NCBI GenBank assembly: GCA_037953625.1
Contig: CM075653.1
Coordinates: 806,001 to 870,000, forward strand
From: Crotalaria pallida
Taxonomy: Eukaryota; Streptophyta; Magnoliopsida; Fabales; Fabaceae
Length of the DNA stretch: 64,000 nucleotides
Reading direction: 5' to 3'
Part shown: piece after piece, positions 33,301 through 45,318 of the stretch
Layout of the letters: the number at the start of each line of letters is the position of its first letter
Numbering within the stretch: position 1 is the stretch's first letter
Notes under the pieces: generated by a model
The model's input: the letters and a program-made list of their open reading frames with translations, nothing else
Told to the model about the DNA's origin: nothing
Database searches by the model: none
Position numbers and translations under genes: made by a program

Positions 33301-36300
33301 GCAAAAAATGGGAAAAGAAAAGAAAAGGACAATCCTTGGATGCATAGAAATCTGTTTAAATTATAGGGTTTTAGCCTATCAAAAAAATAAAACCAAATAA
33401 AAAAAAAATAAAAAAAATTATAGGGTAAAATTGTAACAATATTAATTGTGAATGATGTGATACAAAAGACATAACATTGGCCCCTATTAGACTCCTAAGT
33501 CCTAATTAGATAAGGTAACAAATCACAAAAGATAAGAAGATAAGGAAATCAACCCTACAAGATCTAAGATGTTCTAAATTAATCTAAGATATAATCATGA
33601 TCACGAGATATCCTCTCAATATTCAAATATCCTTTAAATGTTCCACAAGAGATAATTTAACATATTGTGAGATATATATCATATATCCTAACAGAATCAA
33701 ATTCAAGGAAATTTGGTTTCTGCATTTTATATGTTAACTCTTATCATGCTTTTGTGTTTAGTAAAGGAAGAACAGGAAATAAACCTGTAAAATAAGTAAC
33801 TGCATAGCAATGTGATTCTTTGTTCTTGACACGACATATATGGCCGTTTGCATATTATCATCATCTAACTCGTCCATTGTCACTTCATGATCAGAAGAAT
33901 GTGAACTTTTGGGCACCTCAATATTATTCATGGTTCTCAAGACCTTCATGAAGCCAGGCACTGTTGATGTAATCGCATCTTTCAAACACATAAAAATTTC
34001 TTTCCATTCTTCTTCTGAAAGCCTGCTACCTAGATCACCTGTGAGACGCACTAATCCAGCAACTCCTGTACTGGCTGGACCCTGAACAGGACTTCTAATG
34101 AACCCTGTCAGTACTGACACCACACCTGGAAGATGAGACCTCACCATATCAAAAAAGGTGACAAATAAATCTATTAAACATTCTGCTGCTACTGAAGAAG
34201 TCTCAGAATCCCATGTGATCCCTTCATGATACACAGATACTGAAGAAGGTGAAGAAAGGTCCTCTTGTAGACTCTTATCTCTCTTTCCAGATGCTGAATT
34301 ATACACGGGGAAAATTACAGAGCAGAAAATGCTATCCCAAAATGTGCGTGAGAATAGATGACCATGATCCTTCAGGATGTTAAAAAGCACCTCCAAAGAA
34401 CTCTTTCTGATAGCTGATCTTGGATCAGATGTTAGTTTTGACAACCCTACAATGAAAATATAAACATCAAAACAGAAAGAATGAACAAGATTAAAGAGGG
34501 AAAGAAAGGCCTTCTTATTCTACTGCAGAAACATTTGGTTTATCTCACTGCTGCAAAATTGTGGTGCAATCATTAACATGTTTGCTTTTTTGACACAGAC
34601 TAGGAGCTAAAGATAGACTGATTTTCTTTACTCTCCACCATGTATGGTGGCATGGCCACTACACTAAATATCTCAGGACACAGATCTGAAGGCATATTAC
34701 CTGATAACAAAGGATTCCAGAAAGATACATGATCATCCTTATCAGTACAAGATTGAATATCTGAAACACCATTTGCTGCTATGACTGAGGAGCCTTCAAC
34801 ACTGCTCTTCTTATTGCAAACAAGTCCTCCATCAGCAAGTCTGACCGCGCAGAACCGAAGAAATGCAATTGCATTGAGGCTAACATCACTATTGAATCGG
34901 CTATTTGTGAATGTCAAAAGGCATCGAACACAATCAGTGAAAGTCATTGTTTCCGTCTCAGTAATATAAGGGAAAAATTCACGCACTATTTTCTCCATAG
35001 TCTCAAATGCTAACAATACAATATTCTTCCGCTCATCTGCTGCTGCAGCTGTAAAAACCTGATATCCAAAAATAATGTAAGAGAAGGCAAGATTTTTCCA
35101 TGGTCTCAATTATCAATTTGAGACTTGCGTTTCTACCAATTAATTTTTGAAACCATGACCAAAGGAAAGAAAAAGATCAAGGCAACTTCAACATACCATA
35201 AAGACGCTTTTCCAGCCAGATTTCACGTTACTGACACGGCTAAGGACCATCTGTGAAATACAACGAACTATTAATTCTCTAATTTCTGTAGAGTTACTTT
35301 TCTGCATAACAATCACAAAAGGTCTCAGAAATTCATTCTGGAAATTATAATTAGCCAGCTCCTCACGCTCCAAAAATTTCATCGCAAGTTGTCGCAGTGA
35401 GTCCATTGCAAAGATCGCAACAGATAAGTTTTCTGATAATCCAACTGACACAAAGAAGTCTGATAGAACATTCCATATGCGAGACCATACTAATCTGATG
35501 CGGTTCATATTATAGTGCCTGAAAATGTAACCATGTTCCAGTCATGACTTCTAGAGAAAATTGGATTCTCTTAAGAATTTTAATCATAAGTGTGCAAGAG
35601 AAGAGATCAAACAAGAAAAAAAAAATTACAAGCAACAAAGAAATTAAGGCCAAAAGTTCCCCCAGAACATGACCTTGAATAACTTATGAACCCTTTCTCG
35701 AGGTCTAATAAAATCGACATTTAATCCCCTTTTCAGGCAAATGAAACTCCACTCATACGCAATAACAGCTTTAACAATGAACATAGTTATGTTTTGTCGG
35801 AGAAAAACAACAACAACAACAACAACAATGTATGAACCTCCACCTAATAGCTGAAGTTTTTGCGAGTCAGTATAATTCCTTGACACAGTATAAGAGCTGA
35901 AGTTTATATTCACTTAGCAAGCTACTTTTCATGACAGAAATTTATTTGCATAAGACGACTTAATGTTGCAAAAAGAAGCATGTCTATGTTATATAAGGAG
36001 AAAGAAACTTACGCAATTTCCACTATCTTAGTAAGGCCAAATACACGGGGGTCTGTTGGAGACTGCAACTCTGAGATGGAAACTTTACAAAGTGCTTTTA
36101 CAAAAGCTACTATCGCTTCACCATTCAACCGTTGACTATGAGCAAACACATGGTTCAATTCAAAGTTCCCAATCTGGTCCAAAAGATTCAAATTTGAAAT
36201 AAAATTATTAATCTGTTCTGGCGTTACCAGTGCAGAGGCACTGACCCCAACACTTGTGCTGTCATACGAACCACCACGAACAACAGCCACCATGGCTGGA

Positions 36301-39300
36301 TTTTGGAGAGTTCCTTTCTTAAATGAAGAGAAGCCTAATGTTTTTGGTGTTTTTTCCTCTGTTTCAATACTAGATGAAGTGAAGAAGGTTGAATCACTTG
36401 GGGCACCCTCACCTAACAGTTGCAAATGCTCAATTCGGGAGAGGCAAGTTAATATGTGTTCCCAGGCTTCATGCAGATAATCCCCATCTTCAATGGCAAT
36501 TGATATTATTGCCTGTTGAAAATAAAGGTGCAGTGGATATTATGATGACATATTCATCAAAGAAAATGAATTACTCACATGATAAATGCGAAAAAACTAT
36601 GTATTAATCATATTATATTTTTTGAACAAAAGAATAGTCAAATCAAAGTGACCCATTCATTACTGCAGACCAAATATGAGCACAGCATGCCTTGAATAGA
36701 TTTGATATATGATGTGCAATAAGCGATCATTATTGCACATGCAGAAGGAGAATACAACATTAGATTCAATATTAAATCAGTTCTACTTTGAAAAACATCT
36801 GGTCAATCAAATTTGAGAATTGTCAATGACAGCTAAATTAAATGTGTTTTGTTTACCTTTACAGCATCAACATTTTTCTGCTTCATATCTGCAGCACAGT
36901 GCAGATTAGTAAATTTGGCAACAGATGTAACAAAAGCATCCCTTTGAGTCTGCATGCCCATCACTGCAGTAACATGCACAGCATGACGAAATCCCTGTAC
37001 ACATTGAGAAGTAGCTAGCCTGTCATCACTCTGGTCAAGCGTTACACTAAATGCAGCCAGCATAGGCCCCCAGCAAACTTCCACCATAAACCTCAGTATG
37101 GCAACATCCGTGACAACATGATAAGCAGATCTGCAATAACAGATAAATAGAATGTCTAAAGTCGCTAATAATCCAGAATATAGCTTAAAAGAAAAGAAAA
37201 TTGCACACAAGTGTTCAAAAAGCTTTCGCTTAAAGATACAGAAAAGTGCTCACTCAAAATACATGTCCATGGAAGGTTGAAAACAATTCAATGTCAAGAC
37301 ACTGAGCAATGAATTAACTTACTCTGATTTTCCAGAATTTGATTTAAATTGCTCCTGAATGTGGCGAATGAGAAGGCCATTTGCACCCACAGCTTTTTCT
37401 TCATTCTGCTTCCAGTTCACGAGGTTGAGTATACCATCCAATCCCAACAATCTATTAAAGCTATTTGCTTGTTTACTCTGAGGTGCAGAAGAGTCAGCAT
37501 TCATCTTAATTTCATTTTTAACAATTTGGTCATAAATGGCCCCAAGATATTCTTCTGGTAAATCCTTTCCATCATCTATTCCTCGGTTGTTTCGGATAAA
37601 ATCAGCCTTTGTCATCTGGAAGACATCAACAGAGAATATATACCACAAAGTCCAGGTCAAACCCTTATTCAGCATCGTAGAATCACAAATAAAATAAGAT
37701 ATACTGAACTTACAATGTGAAATGTGTAGTAGAACTAAAAGCAAACAAATTTTGCCTAAGTGGTTTACTAGAGGATATTACACATAAAGCTCGCAATGTT
37801 AAGTGAGTTATTCCTCAACGCAACTTCTATAGTTTACCATAATTACACCCACCTAAATAAGAAGAGTAAATAAATGGAAAGGGGAAATAATTGGTATTTT
37901 TGAGTTGTACTCAGAATTCAGAAATATATATATCAGATTGCCTTTGTAGCATATTTTTCAATGACAAAATTTATTATATTCAATTTTCATTAATGAAATA
38001 ATTTGAAAAAGGATTGACCCATTACTTAAAATTTATTATATTCTATTTGAAAAAGGATTGACCCACCAAGCTACTGTTACAATGAAGTTTAATAGAAATG
38101 AAATGATACCCAGAGTGGACACTAACAAATGTCATTAAGCTGATACTCCAACTCTTGCCCACAACATAAATAAAAGATACAGCAAGGGCATACCTTATCT
38201 TTCACCATGTTATTATGAGCATCTGTATTAAGCATTATCACAGAGTAAGCAAGAACATAGGCAGTATCTGCACTGCTAAAAGAACTGGGGTTGCATTTAC
38301 AATAGCGCTCAGCAAACTTCTCCATAATACGATCAATTTTCTGTGCCTCACCGGGCAGCCTGAATCCCCGAAGAAAAAACCGAATAGCTTCACCAAAATC
38401 TATCCCTTTGAAGTTGAAGGAATCTACATAAGCATGCATAACTTTTAGAGAAAACTCCTCCCTTTCTCCTAAATATTCACCGATCTTGGTTTCATCAAGG
38501 CGGGCAGTATTCTTCAGGAAAAGAGCCACTTCTTCTGGAGAACTACCAATTTTTTTGTTGCTTATCAAAAATTCGATACCCTTGGAAGGTTTTCTATTAA
38601 AAAGTGATACACCTTTCTGCATTTAACCCAGAAAAAGTCAGAATAGAGCATGAAAATTTGAAGCACAGGTAGATGAAATGTACAAATTGAAATCATGGGA
38701 GAAGAAAGAGAGATAGAAAAAACAATTGAGGAATGCTAAATAGTCCTACTATTTCAGCCTACAAATCATCCTACCCACATGAAGGTGACATGCGTCACTT
38801 TTAAACTAATCATTAATCAGAAAGGTATCACCTTGTGACACTTGTCATCTTCAAGTGGGAAGGAGGATTTGTAGGCTGAAATAGTCGGAGGATTTAGCAT
38901 TTCCCAAGCAAATTTTATCAACATAATACAAGTTTGTTATTAAGTAATATCAAGCAGTTGTTATCCAATGCTATGTAAGTATGGGATGATGTTTTAGCAT
39001 GATGAACATATAAAAATTGTCTTCCCCTGAGAAAAACAATATCAACCTGAAGTTCGATTTTATATGCCCGACGCTGCTCTAGTGTAGCAGCATCTGAAAA
39101 ATCAGAATTTACATCAGAATGCAGCTCATGATCAGAAGCATTTCCTTCTTCTCCATTTAGAGTTAGATGATTCTCTGCTGGGCTACTGTTTTCAGAGCTT
39201 TTTGCTAGATATAAATCTCCTATCCTTATTTGCTGGTCCATCCATGCTCCCATTGATTTAATGATGCTAACCAAGCACTTTACAGACTCATGTCGGAAAG

Positions 39301-42300
39301 TAATATCCTGTGCTGGAGACAAAGCTGTGGTTGAGCCTGAAGGTGGCCCCAAAGCAGTTTTCAGAAGGCCGTTGACAATCCTGAAAATATCTGATGGGAT
39401 TATAAAAGTTTAAATACTAAAACAAGATGCATAAATCAAATGATTTAGAGAAAATATGTTCAATAGATTCCTACTAGCACTCAAAATAAAGAGAGTTTCA
39501 AGTATAATGTGTAAGCATACTTCTCAACGAACAATGATTTCATCCTAAAATCTATGCGATGGCTTCCAACAATGACGTTCCTAAGCAAATAACATTTTTT
39601 TATCTGAACTTGTTAAGCCTCATAAGCCTACCACCTTGGGACAGTCAGGGGGAATTTGGACTATAGTCTGTAACAATCAGGGAGAATCTGCTAGGATTAG
39701 GAGCAGGGTTAAAAGGAGTGAAGGATCTGGGATGAGAGCCGACTAAAACTGAGTGAAGATTTTGTGGCACCTTGGGGAGGGAGGTTGGCAGACACAAGCT
39801 GTCTGCAGGTCTTTCTGTCTTTATTTTCTTTTTTCCGATGTAATCAAGAGGGATTTTCCCAATCTTTAGGAGTAAAATCCATTGTTTCTTTCTCAGTAAT
39901 ACAAGTTCCTACCAGAACTAGTTTCTAGCTTCTCTAACTGTGAAAAAGAGAAGTGTTTCAACAAACCTAATCTTACCCCAAACAATAATTAAGCCACCCA
40001 AAAGCTTCAATATCAAAATTTCATACAAGACTTCAGAAAAAATTGGTACTCAACAAGAAGACAGAACATCAAGTTGGTCCTTTGAAGATTCAAGAGATCA
40101 ATTTTGTCCCTCAATGCTTACAATGGACATCAATTTAATTAATATCTCAAAGTATCTTTGGACATCAATAATTTGGTCCTGAAATTGATGCTTATTTTAC
40201 ACTTTGAAAGCCATAACTGATGTCCAAAATCCTAAAAGGACCACCAAATTCATGTCCTTGTGTGTATCTTTGGAGGTCCAACTTGAAAATTCGCTCTTTA
40301 TTCAATTCCTAGGGTTAGTCATTGATCTTAGCCAGCTACTATCCACCAACTTAGAAGGCATTTTATTTTGTAACCAAATAACAAAATTCAAAGAATCTGT
40401 GAAAATAAAGCAATTTATCAATTTCTTTTGTTTGGTCATCAAATTTAATTATCAGCTCAGCTTTGCAAAGTATTAGCCCTTGTCTGCTCTTGAAAAGTAT
40501 TTAATTTCAGGATACAATGACAGAAAAATATTATAAGAATGATACCTTTCAAATATGTTTGAAGCATCAACATCACAATCATAATTGACAAAAATGTCAA
40601 TAATAATGTGAGGATCTTGTGATATTTTGTCCAATAAACTGAGAACAGTCATTTTCTGCAGAAAACTGGGCTGAAGAACATTCTCGAGAACCCGGAGGAT
40701 AAGCATGGGAAAAAACATGCCAATTTCCTTTTTCAATACGGATCTGAATTTTGACAACAGGTTCATGAAAATGGAACACTGAAGCTGGAAAATGGTCATT
40801 GCTGAGAGGGCACTGTTCTTTAATAATGACAGGCAAAGGTACTGCTTGATGGCATTGAGAAACCTGCACTTGGTAAAATCAAGTGGAGTGTCATAACAAA
40901 TTATCAACATTAATGTAAGTGAATGGCCTTGTAAAACTATATTGTTATTTATATTAGTAAAGAGATAAAGTACATTATATTAGCTACTACTGCACTCTCC
41001 CTCAAATCGGAGCATATAAATCTTATGCGTCAAGCTATTCCAAAAGTAGCAAACCCAAGGACCCTGAAAGACTTGACAAACATATGTGCTAGTTGATTAT
41101 TCGAATTGACAAAGCTAGAGGCAATACAAATAAACAAAAACTTTTCTCTAACAAAGTGGCAGTACACATCTATGCATTTGGTTCTTTCATGAAAACTGCA
41201 TAGGAGGTATTTTCAAGGCTGCTTGACTGACACGTATTTGTTAGTATCGTGACATCTGTTTTATTTCTCCTAATCTCAGTTCTTGAAATATAACTTGACC
41301 TTATTACATAACTTTGAGGATATTAAGCTTTCTCCAAAAAGAGCACAGTATCCTGCAGCAGAACAATTGTTTGAGGCTGCATCTGTAAAGCCAATGACCC
41401 AAGTGGTGGACTAAAACATTATCTTCATAGAGAAGTCCTTGGGTTAGTAATAATGTAATATACCAGAGGATCTAAGTCACGATGTCCCAATGACTAACCA
41501 CACTTACAACAAAAGAGATGACTAGTTAAGTGAGATAGTTTAGTTTCCCAAAAAGTCTCAGGTATCGTATCACCTAGGATCTAGTAATGGTTGCCTTTGC
41601 TCAAAGTTGAAAATTGGATCCAAAAGTGTGTCCTCAAGTTTGCAGTCTGACATGCTGGTTTTATCTAGAATAGTTGTAACATACTTACTCTAAGAAATTG
41701 CAATAATATTGGATGCATAAAGTGCGGCATTACCTACAAAATGCTTAAGGTGGCCCAAAACCTTTGCTCTAAAAATTTCTCTGTGATCAAAAGATATAAG
41801 TATAACAACAGCGAAAGCACTCAATTTAAACAAGTCTACAGATAGAATTTCAAAAAAAAAAAAGAAAAAAAGTTCATAATGTGTGGAAGTTATTGAATTA
41901 GGAAAGGTATGGAGATGATATATAACGATGGCATGAAATAAAAACTAGTAGTAAATAGTGGCTGCAACTGGTAGTGAGTAATTAAGTAAGAAAAAGCACT
42001 TGCCTCTCATTCACCCGCCATAAGGAGCCGGCATTATCCATGACCACCTTAAGGAGCTCCAATGACAAGATTTTCCCTCTCAAGAGGATACGATCATCAG
42101 GGTGCTGTTGAGATGAGAACTTCATGGACAGTTTGCACAAATTTTTAAAAAGAAGAAAACCATCCTCTCTTATTTTACTGTTACTGCTACCACTACTAGT
42201 TTCATCGGAGGGTTCTTCTCTTTCAGCATCATCTTCTAGAGTGGATGGTGGTTTGAGGGGAACACCCTGGGTGGTTGCCTCCTCCATAACGTCATTGATA

Positions 42301-42689
42301 AAATTTTGGCAAAAATTGATGGAATTGCCCTCGTTGAGATTTTTGTCGGTGAATTCCAAAAGCTGGGTAACAGAAACCATGGGAAGAGGGACATCCAAAG
42401 AGTCATGCTCGACTCTGGTGAAAACAATGGTGATGATCTGAGCAAGAACAGACTTGGCGCAGATCTGATTGGTGCCGTTGACACCGCCAAGGTAGATGTT
42501 ATAACAAGTTCTGACAATTTGAATGAGAGAATCGGAACGGATGAGAATGAAGGGGGATCGAACCGCTGAGAGCAGCACTCGGAGGACTGCCAGCTCAATT
42601 GCCTCCTCCCCGAGGCCGCCTGCTGACTTGCAGATGGCATCAATCATCATATTCAACAACACAGTATTGCTATTATCATTATTATTATC

Positions 42690-42722
<33 letters not shown>

Positions 42723-43064
42723 GGTATCAGTAACGTGAATCTCGGCTGAGCGAAGGAGGCCGAGAGAGAACAATTTAAAGGTGCAATCAAGAGCAGGCTC
42801 AACAACCTTGGGGTAGGCAGAGTCAAGGGCGAGACAGAGAGGTTGAAGGACGCATTCCGCATCCGAGGAGGAGAGACCTAACAGAATGGAATCTCCTGTA
42901 TCAGAAGAAGAAGATAGGGATTGGAGCTTGTCGAGGGTGGATTTGCAAGCGGAGACAAGATGAGAGTGCTTTCGCCATGCCGCATTCTTAATTATCTTGT
43001 CCAGAGAGGGACCCACCACTCGCCCACACCGTGTACCACCTCCAAGGGATTGAGATCCCGACAT
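30367..43064 (-). CDS. BIG1/BIG4: BIG-type ARF guanine-nucleotide exchange factor (Sec7), BIG1/BIG4 group
   Basis: Large cytosolic ARF-GEF that loads GTP on ARF GTPases at the trans-Golgi/post-Golgi membrane. Eleven exons: 43064-42004, 40863-40546, 39380-39047, 38616-38194, 37615-37323, 37130-36857, 36512-36013, 35518-35197, 35058-34701, 34446-33785 and 30975-30367, total 1717 residues (BIG1-4 are about 1690-1790). All junctions keep frame; intron 1 is GC-AG (AG|GCAAGT). The N terminus MSGSQSLGGGTRCGRVVGPS is BIG1/BIG4-like, not BIG2/BIG3-like. The DCB/HUS regions lie in exons 1-3. The Sec7 domain spans about residues 578-765, with the catalytic Glu finger GFRLPGE (E661). HDS repeats follow. 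Y695-S696 and M699 (AYSVIML) match BFA-sensitive enzymes. The ATG at 43064 is chosen by family alignment. Introns 1, 2 and 10 are 1.1-2.8 kb and rich in transposon debris. Confidence 0.95.
33026..33090 (-). mobile_element. SINE fragment in BIG intron 10
   Basis: TTTTTTTTGGTGTTAACCAAGGGTATCCCC matches the tail end of the SINE at 18509-18698, in the same orientation. Only about 65 bp is recognisable. The rest of the 2.8-kb intron shows degenerate repeat debris but no gene. Confidence 0.65.
38731..38905. mobile_element. Short MITE in BIG intron 3
   Basis: Left GAATGCTAAATAGTCCTACT and ATTTCAGCCTACAAATC are repeated inverted on the right (GATTTGTAGGCTGAAATAG..TTTAGCATTTCC). Total about 175 bp with arms of about 60 bp. 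No clear target duplication. Confidence 0.75.
42690..42724 (-). repeat. Trinucleotide repeat coding poly-Asn in BIG
   Basis: An (AAT)n run on the coding strand gives about ten consecutive Asn (around residues 114-124), followed by a looser KDNNNDNSN stretch to about residue 132. It lies in the N-terminal DCB region, between conserved blocks, where family members are short. Confidence 0.9.
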
Positions 43065-43440
43065 TTGATTCACAATCAACAACAACGAAATCTGAATTAA
43101 TGAAATCTGAAATCTGAATTAATGAAAGAACGAATGAACGCGTCCGTCCGTGTTCGCAAATTCATTCTCTCCTTCTTCAGCTGCTGCTGCTGCTGCTGGC
43201 AGATTTGAGATTGAAGCATTCGTTTGGCTGGAATGTCATTTCTCCCTCTCCCTCTCCCTCTCCCTCTATCTCTCTCTTTCTCTCTTTTGCCTCCTTCTCC
43301 TCAACCTACGTTTGCGCCATTGGGTTTGGGTGTGTGAGTGTTTGAGGCGTGCATTTTGGATTGGACTTTGGTCTTTATGGGTTGGGTTTGGTTCATTAAT
43401 TTTTGGATTATAAATCTCATGTTAATGTGTGAAAATTCTG
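43065..43440 (-). promoter_or_regulatory. BIG leader and proximal promoter
   Basis: Upstream of the ATG are a CAG/CTG run (CTGCTGCTGCTGCTGCTGG), a long CT/GA microsatellite (43238-43290) and then ordinary AT-rich sequence. The stretch from about 43115 to 43440 is repeated at 44158-44395. A start site is not determined. Confidence 0.5.
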
Positions 43441-43600
43441 TCTTCATTTATAATTTTGGATTTCAAATATTAAATGGAATTTGTGTAAAAAAAAATGGGG
43501 TTTATATTCCAAACCTCTTTTAAAATTGGAAAAACCCAACATAATTCTTACTCATAATTTTGTCCTCGTTCAAGTCTGTCAAAAAAATTAGAATTTACTA

Positions 43601-43789
43601 ATATGGGTTTGGATGAGTGGTAAGCGGCTCGATTTCGCTTAAGCATGGTCTAAGTTCGATTCCTTGTGAATACAAAAAGTTCATGTTGGGAGACTCATCT
43701 GTCATAACCAAGCACACGATCCAGGTTGAATCCAGATATACCTAGGTAGCTATAGTACTTGGAAAAACCAGATGGACAAACAAAAAAAA
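43601..43789 (+). mobile_element. tRNA-derived SINE, second family
   Basis: A box around GGATGAGTGGTAAG (43611-43624), B box AGTTCGATTCC (43653-43663), and a body ending GGACAAACAAAAAAAA. Flanked by TAGAATTTACTA (43589-43600) and TAGAATTTATTA (43790-43801). Head and body differ from the SINE at 18509. Confidence 0.85.
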
Positions 43790-43980
43790 TAGAATTTATT
43801 ATCAACATTTTTTCAATATCAATAAATTTATAAATAAAAAAAAATCATCGTATTAGAAAAGTGCATTTTTACAATTGAACCTTGTCAAAAAAATTCTATT
43901 TTTTAACTTAATCGTAACAAAAAAAATGGAGAAAACTACTCTCAAATACACGAACATGTGGTCCATTTCATAACAGAGAG

Positions 43981-44155
43981 TATATCTTATGCCTTTAGTT
44001 TTTATCTTGGATCATGACCACGATCGAGTAATTTCCTGTTTCTAGGTATTAAGATTAGCTCACGGAGGCATTGACATGATACTTTTATTTAATTTTGATA
44101 TTCTTATTGCTTGTATTTGTGTAGAGTTGCATAATTGCATGATCTCAGGTAGTGA
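43981..44155. repeat. Direct repeat, first copy
   Basis: TTAGTTTTTATCTTGGATCATGACCAC..CTAGGTATTAAGATTAGCTCA..TGCATAATT recurs at 47829-48005 in the same orientation, roughly 90% alike. The two copies flank the duplicated BIG leader and both gene-carrying Mutator-like elements. The nature of the repeat is unknown. Confidence 0.85.
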
Positions 44156-44157
44156 AG

Positions 44158-44395
44158 GGAGAATTAATGAAAGAACGAATGAACGTGTCTGTCTGTGTTC
44201 ACAAATTCATTCTCTCTCTCTCCCTCCCTCCCTCCCTCCCTCTCCCCAACCTACGTTTGCGGTTGGGTGTGTGAGTGTTTGAGGCGTGCATTTTGGGGTG
44301 GACTTTCGTCTTTATGGGTTGGGGTTGGTTGATTTTTAAAATGGTTCTTGGATTATAAATCTCATTTTAATGTGTGAAAATTCTGAAATGTTTTT
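44158..44395 (-). repeat. Duplicate of the BIG leader/promoter
   Basis: AATGAAAGAACGAATGAACG, a CT-rich microsatellite, AACCTACGTTTGCG, GTGTGTGAGTGTTTGAGGCG and ATTATAAATCTCAT occur in the same order as in 43118-43440, with small deletions (the CTG run and part of the CT run are missing). The copy stops just before the BIG start codon and has no coding sequence. Confidence 0.9.
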
Positions 44396-44412
44396 AATTT
44401 ATATTTTTTTTT

Positions 44413-44932
44413 GGCTTATTTAAATCTTTAGTCCCTGAAAGTTGGGGTTGTTTTGGTTTTGGTCCTTAGAACTTTTTTTTACCTTGACTCATCCTTATTT
44501 GTTTTGAAAATTTGGTTTTAGTCCATGCCGTTAGGAAAAATTTGTTAATTGCTATTGTGGCTACCGAAACTCCACATAGCATACACGTGTGCAAGTATTA
44601 CATGCTACCGGTAGGATGACGTGGATGATCCGGACCCGCAAGAGAAAAAGGGCCAAAGTCGAACGCAAATGTGTTTGTGAATTGGGTTTTAGCCCTTTTG
44701 CTCATATATATCTGGATCATCCACGTCATCCTACTAGTGGCACGCAATACTTGCACATGTGTATACTGGTGTGGAGTTTCGTTAGCCACATTCGCAATTA
44801 ACTGCATTTTCCTAATGACATGAATTAAAACCAAATTTATAAAATAATTAAGGATGAGTCAAGGTCAAAAAAACTTATAAGGACTAAAATCAAAACACTC
44901 ATAACTTTTAGGGACTAAAAACTTAAATAACC
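44413..44932. mobile_element. GGCTTATTTA-type MITE, copy B (520 bp)
   Basis: Starts GGCTTATTTAAATC and ends TTTAGGGACTAAAAACTTAAATAACC. Arms include TTGAAAATTTGGTTTTAG. The inner part is a second inverted repeat (GGATGACGTGGATGATCC / GGATCATCCACGTCATCC). It lies between T runs that could be an 8-9-bp duplication. Confidence 0.85.
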
Positions 44933-45318
44933 TTTTTTTTCGATTCGAGGATATCGAAAAATTACTCTAAAAAGGATCTCTGAAAAATTTATAAGAGTAA
45001 TTTTGAATTTCAAAAAATAAATTGCCACCTATATATTGAAGGGAGAGGGACAAAAACCAAACAAGAAGGACTACGACAGGGAGATCACGACAACGGTGGC
45101 TTCGTTGGGGTGGAGGGCTGAAGTGGCATGCTAATGGTGATGACATGGTAAGAGGACAAATATAAAAATGAGTGAGAGAGAAAGAAAAAATGGGGGGTAA
45201 TTTTGAAATTTATAAAAAATTAGGGATCCCAAACCAAAATATGAGGTTAAAAAACCAAAACTTTTAAAAACTTTGATCCAACCTGACAACTTGTTTTGGA
45301 CAAGTGTGGGAAGAATAA

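Noticed and set aside
43065..43085. Longer N terminus for BIG beginning upstream at 43085
   Set aside because: That codon is not ATG; the ATG at 43064 begins MSGSQSLGG, the family's usual start.
43611..43663. Possible tRNA gene upstream of BIG
   Set aside because: Same argument: SINE tail and 12-bp flanking duplications.
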